Origin: UMGS755 sp045652815
GTDB taxonomy: Bacteria; Bacillota; Clostridia; UBA1381; UBA9506
DNA: 9,454 nucleotides
Direction of reading: 5' to 3'
Assembly: GCA_045652815.1 (NCBI GenBank)
Contig: JAZOLH010000062.1
Span: 1 to 9,454 of the forward strand
A model generated the notes under the pieces. It had not been told where the DNA came from. It was given only the letters and a program-made list of their open reading frames with translations, and searched no databases. Positions 5,899 to 9,454 of the stretch are shown here, one piece after another. The position numbers were made by a program, and so were the translations under genes. Positions within the stretch are counted from its first letter, which is position 1, and every line of letters starts with the position of its first letter.

Positions 5899-6733
5899 AT
5901 TTTTTGTTTTTTGCCCGCTCAATCACTTCATTTAGCGTCAAGTCAAAAGGACGATTAAATCGACCGTAGGGGCTTGTTTGCGCGCCCTTTTCATCACTTG
6001 ATAAAAGGGTTAACCCCTGCTTTTTCAGCTCCTGCACAACCTTTTCGTTATATACACCGTAAGGGAATGAGCACGCTGTGATATTGCGATTGGTCGCCAC
6101 CCGCAAAAACGCCTGATTTCTTGCAAAATCCTTCAGAATAACATCGGGTGCCTCCGCATACATAAGCTGTACTTCTTCATAGGATTTCCCGTGGTAAGAA
6201 TAAGAATGATTGCCCACCTGTGCAGCCTCCGATTGTGCCAGGGCAAAAAGTTGTTCCTCTGTCATATAGCCTGATGTACCAACCAAAGACCCTACCACAA
6301 AAAAGGTGGCGCAAGCCTCATATTTTTCTAAGATAGGCAGAGCCAAGGTGTAGTCACTTTCGTAACCATCATCAAAGGTGATGGCCACTCGTTTTTCGTG
6401 GGGGCTCTTTGGCTCCCTCTCTAAATCTTTTGCCTTGCAAAAGGTGTAGCCGGCTTCCTTCAGCCAACGAATATCCGCCTCAAATTCATCGGGCGTAATG
6501 ATAAATGCTGAGGAGGGCACGCTGTCTGAAAGCATGTGATACATCAGAATCAGCACATCGTTTTCCTCTTTTTCCGTAACCCGCGGCGGCAATAAGGGAC
6601 TAAAGGCTGTCCCGCCCGAGCCAAGGGCAGATTGCGAGAGAACTCCGTTTGCCCCTGCCAGCAAACTGATTACCAGCATCCCCGCCATCAAAAACAGCAG
6701 GGGCGCTTGTAAAACCTTTGTATTTATAAACAT
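5897..6733 (-). CDS. Membrane-anchored polysaccharide deacetylase (NodB homology)
   Basis: Carbohydrate esterase family 4 type enzyme, 278 residues, expected to remove acetyl groups from a cell-wall or surface polysaccharide outside the membrane. Residues 8-28 form a hydrophobic signal anchor without an obvious lipobox or clear cleavage site. A Ser/Gly/Pro-rich linker follows (about 29-52), then MYHML at 64-68. The NodB domain has motif 1 TFDDGY (119-124; D121, D122), motif 2 NHSYSYH (175-181; metal ligands H176 and H181, the H-S/T-x-x-x-H spacing seen in many clostridial members), and motif 3 SFPYG (222-226). RFNRP at 258-262 resembles the late conserved Arg region. Its ATG shares one base with the stop of the small membrane protein gene (TAATG), and an AAAGGA binding site lies inside that gene, so translation is probably coupled. 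It could also be classed as a sporulation or peptidoglycan deacetylase; the substrate is not decided. Confidence 0.9.
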   Translation of the reverse strand: MFINTKVLQAPLLFLMAGMLVISLLAGANGVLSQSALGSGGTAFSPLLPPRVTEKEENDVLILMYHMLSDSVPSSAFIITPDEFEADIRWLKEAGYTFCKAKDLEREPKSPHEKRVAITFDDGYESDYTLALPILEKYEACATFFVVGSLVGTSGYMTEEQLFALAQSEAAQVGNHSYSYHGKSYEEVQLMYAEAPDVILKDFARNQAFLRVATNRNITACSFPYGVYNEKVVQELKKQGLTLLSSDEKGAQTSPYGRFNRPFDLTLNEVIERAKNKK

Positions 6734-7008
6734 TACTGTTCGTCCTTTTTATCCATCAGTTTTTCCAACTGCTTGCTGATGACATATGTATTGTTGTTGG
6801 AGCGTTCTGCCTGTTCAATCAGTTCACCAAGACCGTAAATCACAAAAGAAGACGCCCAGGACAAGAGCGCACCAATAGCCATCACTAAAAGTCCACCAAA
6901 AGCGGTGTCGTTCATAATAACAAAACCGTTGACCACGCTGATGACAACGCCAATGGCTGTAATAATCCGTGCCAGAGTTTTCAATTTGCCGCTGATATTA
7001 TCAAACAT
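6733..7008 (-). CDS. Small two-helix membrane protein of unknown function
   Basis: A 91-residue protein with two hydrophobic segments, about 11-32 and 38-62, separated by a short polar turn (NDTAFGG). After them come the sequence GLGELIEQAE and a charged C-terminal tail (63-91), probably cytoplasmic and helical. Proteins of this look (a short amphipathic start, two helices, then a SW..SF..YG.G.LIE-like segment) are frequent hypothetical proteins in Clostridia; no function is known to me. AAGGAGG (complement of 7016-7022) lies seven bases before the ATG. The gene is first in a two-gene unit with the polysaccharide deacetylase and overlaps it by one base, which suggests the two act at the membrane or are needed together. 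Confidence 0.82.
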   Translation of the reverse strand: MFDNISGKLKTLARIITAIGVVISVVNGFVIMNDTAFGGLLVMAIGALLSWASSFVIYGLGELIEQAERSNNNTYVISKQLEKLMDKKDEQ

Positions 7009-7031
7009 AACATCGCCTCCTTGTTACTTTC

Positions 7032-7060
7032 ATTATATAACAGAATATGCCGCAACACAA
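7032..7060 (-). promoter_or_regulatory. Probable promoter of the small membrane protein-deacetylase unit
   Basis: On the minus strand a perfect TATAAT (complement of 7032-7037) with a weak TTGTGT -35 (complement of 7055-7060) 17 bases upstream. The -35 overlaps an inverted repeat at 7055-7073, so this promoter may depend on a bound regulator. Confidence 0.6.
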
Positions 7061-7073
7061 GTTACACTTGTGT
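7055..7073. promoter_or_regulatory. Operator-like inverted repeat over the -35 region
   Basis: ACACAAGT (7055-7062), a TAC spacer and ACTTGTGT (7066-7073): perfect 8-bp arms. It covers the -35 of the minus-strand promoter and lies about 36 bases upstream of the tRNA-Ser promoter -35. The spacing and symmetry suit a dimeric regulator; its identity is unknown. Confidence 0.5.
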
Positions 7074-7108
7074 GACAAAAAGAATGAGCCATCAAAGCAA
7101 AAAAGTAC

Positions 7109-7137
7109 TTGACAAACGAAAAAAATATTGTTATACT
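7109..7137 (+). promoter_or_regulatory. Promoter of tRNA-Ser
   Basis: TTGACA (7109-7114), 17 bases, TATACT (7132-7137), giving a start near 7144, about 37 bases before the mature tRNA 5' end. A strong near-consensus promoter, as expected for a stable RNA. Confidence 0.88.
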
Positions 7138-7180
7138 AATATAGTCGCATAATTGAATATCGTTTGTTAATTCGACACAT

Positions 7181-7272
7181 GGAGAAGTACTCAAGTTGGC
7201 CGAAGAGGTGCCCCTGCTAAGGGTATAGGTCGGGAAACCGGCGCGAGGGTTCAAATCCCTCCTTCTCCGCCA
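7181..7272 (+). tRNA. tRNA-Ser (anticodon GCU)
   Basis: Class II tRNA of 92 bases including the encoded CCA at 7270-7272. The acceptor stem is GGAGAAG (7181-7187) with CTTCTCC (7262-7268), and the discriminator base is G7269. The anticodon loop CTGCTAA (7214-7220) puts GCT at 7216-7218, reading AGC/AGU serine codons, between the stem TGCCC and GGGTA. A long variable arm with GGTCGGGAAACCGGC supports serine identity, and the T-arm has GAGGGTTCAAATCCCTC. It has its own promoter and terminator and lies 145 bases upstream of serS, the gene for the enzyme that charges it. Confidence 0.97.
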
Positions 7273-7313
7273 AAAATAAAAGCATTGCCGCAAGGTGATG
7301 CTTTTATTTTTTA
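7273..7313 (+). terminator. Terminator of tRNA-Ser
   Basis: AAAATAAAAGCAT (7273-7285) pairs perfectly with ATGCTTTTATTTT (7298-7310). The stem continues through two G-U and two G-C pairs to a GCAA tetraloop (7290-7293), a stable GNRA loop. A T-rich tract follows directly after the CCA end of the tRNA. Confidence 0.9.
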
Positions 7314-7345
7314 TAGGAAAAGACTCCCTTTTTCTCCATTATCTC

Positions 7346-7374
7346 TTGCAAAATCTCCTGTTGTGTGGTATGAT
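7346..7374 (+). promoter_or_regulatory. Extended -10 promoter of serS
   Basis: TTGCAA (7346-7351), a 17-base spacer ending in TG-G (7366-7368) and TATGAT (7369-7374), an extended -10 type. The start would be near 7381, leaving a leader of only about 37 bases, too short for a T-box riboswitch. Confidence 0.75.
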
Positions 7375-7417
7375 ACTCTTATATGATTATGCATTTACAT
7401 AGGAAAGGTGAGAATCC

Positions 7418-8746
7418 ATGATTGATATTAATTTTCTGAAAGCAAATCCGGATGCTGTTAAAGAAAATATCCGCAAAAAGTTTCAGGATGCTAAACTGCC
7501 TTTGGTTGACGAAGTTATCGTGTTAGACGATGAGCGTCGTGCCCTGATTGGTGAAGCAAGTGCACTGAAGGCAAACCGTAACAAACTGTCTAAAGAGAAC
7601 GGTGCCCTGTTCGGCAAACTGCGTAAGGTTGAAGATGGCTCCGCTGAAAAAGCAGAAATCGAAGCACAGATTCAGGCCAACAACGAAGCTGTTAAACAGC
7701 AGGCAGACAGAATGACTGAAGTGGATGCAAAGGTTGCTGATTTAGAAGAAAAAATCCGCAAAATTATGCTGACCATCCCCAATATTATCGACCCTAGCGT
7801 GCCCATCGGTAAGGACGATAGCGAAAACGTTGAACTGGAACGCTTTGGCGAACCTGTTGTGCCCGATTTCGAAATCCCCTACCACACTGATATTATGGCT
7901 CGTTTTGCCGGCATTGATATGGAATCTGCAGGTCGCGTAGCAGGTAACGGTTTTTACTACCTGATGGGCGATGTGGCTCGTCTCCACTCCGCTATCCTGT
8001 CTTACGCCCGTGACTTTATGATTGAGCGCGGCTTCACTTACTGCATCCCGCCCTTTATGATTCGTGGCGGCATCGTTGATGGCGTTATGAGTTTTGCCGA
8101 AATGGATGCTATGATGTATAAAATCGAAGGTGAAGACTTATACTTAATCGGTACCAGTGAACATTCTATGATTGGTAAGTTCGTAGGTCAGATTATCCCC
8201 GAAGATACTCTGCCGCAGGCGCTGACCAGTTACTCCCCCTGCTTCCGTAAGGAAAAAGGCGCACACGGTATTGAAGAACGTGGTGTTTACCGTATTCACC
8301 AGTTTGAAAAACAGGAAATGATTGTTATCTGCGAACCCGAAGAAAGCGATAAGTGGTATGACGTTCTGTGGCGCAACACCGTTGATTTCTTCCGTTCCTT
8401 AGATATCCCCGTTAGAACTTTAGGTTGCTGCTCCGGTGACCTGGCAGACCTGAAAGTTAAGTCCTTAGACGTTGAGGCTTGGTCTCCCAGACAGAAAAAG
8501 TACTTTGAAGTTGGTAGCTGTTCTAACCTGGGCGATGCACAGGCTCGCCGCCTGATGATTCGTGCTAACGGTAAAGACGGTAACAAACCCCACTTTGTTC
8601 ACACACTGAACAACACCGTTGTGGCTCCGCCCCGTATGCTGATTGCATTCTTGGAAAATAACTTGAATGCTGATGGCAGCGTTTCCATTCCCGAACCCCT
8701 GCGTGCTTATATGGGTGGCAAAGCCGTTATCGAAGTTAAAGAATAA
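7418..8746 (+). CDS. serS: Seryl-tRNA synthetase, with archaeal-like motifs
   Basis: Class II cytosolic synthetase that activates serine with ATP and charges tRNA-Ser; 442 residues. A long helical coiled coil at about 30-115 is the arm that grips the tRNA long variable arm. The catalytic domain has LIGTSEHS (243-250; TSE replaces the usual bacterial TAE serine-binding motif), motif 2 from FRKEKGAHG (276-284) to YRIHQFEKQE (291-300), and motif 3 around HTLNNTVVAPPRMLIAFLEN (395-414) with the invariant R406. EVGSCSNLGDAQARRLMIR (364-382) matches the family CSN..D.QARR block. The GAHGIEERG and HTLNNT wording is closer to archaeal SerRS, as in haloarchaea, than to the common bacterial GSAGxDTRG and NGSGLAVGRT. 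The ATG follows an AAAGGTG binding site at 7404-7410. The gene has its own promoter behind tRNA-Ser. nadE follows 65 bases downstream. A housekeeping role is likely unless the genome holds a second serS. Confidence 0.95.
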   Translation: MIDINFLKANPDAVKENIRKKFQDAKLPLVDEVIVLDDERRALIGEASALKANRNKLSKENGALFGKLRKVEDGSAEKAEIEAQIQANNEAVKQQADRMTEVDAKVADLEEKIRKIMLTIPNIIDPSVPIGKDDSENVELERFGEPVVPDFEIPYHTDIMARFAGIDMESAGRVAGNGFYYLMGDVARLHSAILSYARDFMIERGFTYCIPPFMIRGGIVDGVMSFAEMDAMMYKIEGEDLYLIGTSEHSMIGKFVGQIIPEDTLPQALTSYSPCFRKEKGAHGIEERGVYRIHQFEKQEMIVICEPEESDKWYDVLWRNTVDFFRSLDIPVRTLGCCSGDLADLKVKSLDVEAWSPRQKKYFEVGSCSNLGDAQARRLMIRANGKDGNKPHFVHTLNNTVVAPPRMLIAFLENNLNADGSVSIPEPLRAYMGGKAVIEVKE

Positions 8747-8752
8747 AAAGTA

Positions 8753-8782
8753 AAAGGCAAGCATCAAAAGATGCTTGCCTTT
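8753..8782 (+). terminator. Hairpin after serS, weak terminator or attenuator
   Basis: AAAGGCAAGCATC (8753-8765), an AAAA loop and GATGCTTGCCTTT (8770-8782) form a perfect 13-bp stem, but only three Ts end it, followed by C. No clear separate promoter is visible before nadE, so partial read-through or RNA processing between serS and nadE is plausible. Confidence 0.6.
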
Positions 8783-8811
8783 CTAAACACTATGATTTTG
8801 GCGGTGAAATG

Positions 8812-9454
8812 ATGTTTGATGCAAAAAAAGTAAAAGATGAATGTGTCGCTTGGATTCGCGACTTTTTTGAAAAGAACGGACCCGATTGTAATGCTGTTGT
8901 GGGCATCTCCGGTGGTAAGGATAGTTCCATTGCCGCGGCACTCTGCGTGGAAGCGCTGGGCAAAGACCGTGTTATCGGCGTTTTGATGCCCCAGGGCGAA
9001 CAGTTTGACATTGATATGTCTCACCTGCTCGTGAATCACCTTGGCATCCGCCACTTTGTAATTAACGTAAAAGATGCGGTCGATGGCGTGTTAAAGAATC
9101 TGCCTGCTGACCTTTCTGTAACCCCGCAGACCGTACAAAACGTGCCGCCCCGCATTAGAATGACAACCCTGTATGCAGTTTCCCAAAGCGTGAACGGTCG
9201 CGTTTGTAACACCTGCAACCTGTCGGAAGACTGGGTTGGTTACTCCACCCGCTATGGCGACTCCGTGGGCGACTTCTCTCCCCTGTCTTTCTTGACAGTA
9301 ACAGAAGTCAAAGAAATCGGTCATCTCCTCGGTCTGCCTGCTGAACTGGTTGAAAAAACACCTATCGACGGTCTCTGCGGCAAAACCGATGAAGTTAATC
9401 TTGGTTTTACCTATGCCACTTTAGTCCGCTATATTCGCACAGGCGAAATTGACG
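8812..9454 (+). CDS. nadE: Ammonia-dependent NAD+ synthetase (3' end outside the window)
   Basis: Adenine-nucleotide alpha-hydrolase-fold enzyme that amidates nicotinic acid adenine dinucleotide with ammonia and ATP, the last step of NAD biosynthesis. The window shows 214 codons of a protein normally about 240-275 residues long, with the frame open at the end. The pyrophosphate-binding loop SGGKDSS is at 33-39. NLSEDWVGYSTRYGDSVGDF is a variant of the family GNRSE..GY.T.YGD block, and TPIDGLCGKTDEVNLGFTYA is the P...L...KTDE..LG..Y block. No nitrilase-type glutaminase domain precedes it, so it is the short NH3-using form. The preferred start is the ATG at 8812, five bases after GGCGGTG (8800-8806); the adjoining ATG at 8809 is the alternative. 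It may be expressed with serS if the hairpin at 8753-8782 lets polymerase through. Confidence 0.93.
   Translation, partial: MFDAKKVKDECVAWIRDFFEKNGPDCNAVVGISGGKDSSIAAALCVEALGKDRVIGVLMPQGEQFDIDMSHLLVNHLGIRHFVINVKDAVDGVLKNLPADLSVTPQTVQNVPPRIRMTTLYAVSQSVNGRVCNTCNLSEDWVGYSTRYGDSVGDFSPLSFLTVTEVKEIGHLLGLPAELVEKTPIDGLCGKTDEVNLGFTYATLVRYIRTGEID

Noticed and set aside
7033..7293. Minus-strand reading frame containing RRRDLNPRAGFPTYTL
   Set aside because: It is the antisense of the tRNA-Ser gene, a well-known false-gene pattern, and has no ribosome binding site.
7311..7417. T-box riboswitch before serS
   Set aside because: The region is too short, no T-box consensus or competing terminator is seen, and an extended -10 promoter lies at 7346-7374.
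8792..8812. ATG at 8792 as a nadE start
   Set aside because: That frame stops after six codons (MILAVK); the nadE frame is set by the ATG at 8809/8812.

Overview
The window looks like a chromosomal segment of a gut-type, probably uncultured, Clostridia/Firmicutes bacterium. The evidence is strong AGGAGG-like ribosome binding sites, near-consensus sigma-A promoters (TTGACA-17-TATAAT), many U-tract hairpin terminators, a CCA-encoding tRNA-Ser gene and clostridial-style small membrane proteins. It is gene-dense, with no phage, insertion sequence or CRISPR array visible. This lineage assignment is inference; no rRNA or other phylogenetic marker is present.

Left part (1-3020): the last codons of an unrecognised gene run into a two-gene cluster. 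The first gene is an archaeal-type phosphoglycerate kinase homologue in which one substrate-binding arginine is replaced. The second, 12 bases on, is a LarA-type nickel-pincer 2-hydroxyacid racemase/epimerase homologue with all the recognisable catalytic residues. Behind larA lies a gene-free stretch of about 400 bases holding three hairpin terminators, a structured inverted-repeat region and a MITE-like palindromic element. Convergent to it is a family I inorganic pyrophosphatase gene with a perfect consensus promoter and a 20-bp perfect palindrome in its leader.

Middle part (3720-7080): two tandem, clearly paralogous AEC-family (auxin efflux carrier/malate permease-like) transporters follow, each with its own promoter and terminator. 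A bidirectional terminator separates them from a minus-strand two-gene unit: a 91-residue two-helix membrane protein and a membrane-anchored polysaccharide deacetylase, joined by a TAATG overlap.

Right part (7100-9454): a tRNA-Ser(GCU) gene with its own promoter and terminator stands directly upstream of serS. SerS carries motifs closer to the archaeal SerRS type than to the usual bacterial one. An ammonia-dependent NAD synthetase gene follows and runs off the window end.

Most of the content is housekeeping. The parts most worth a second look are the PGK-like/LarA pair, possibly connected with the AEC carriers through 2-hydroxy-acid or C4 carboxylate metabolism; the two enzymes with archaeal-looking motifs; and the repeats and palindromes in the intergenic stretches.
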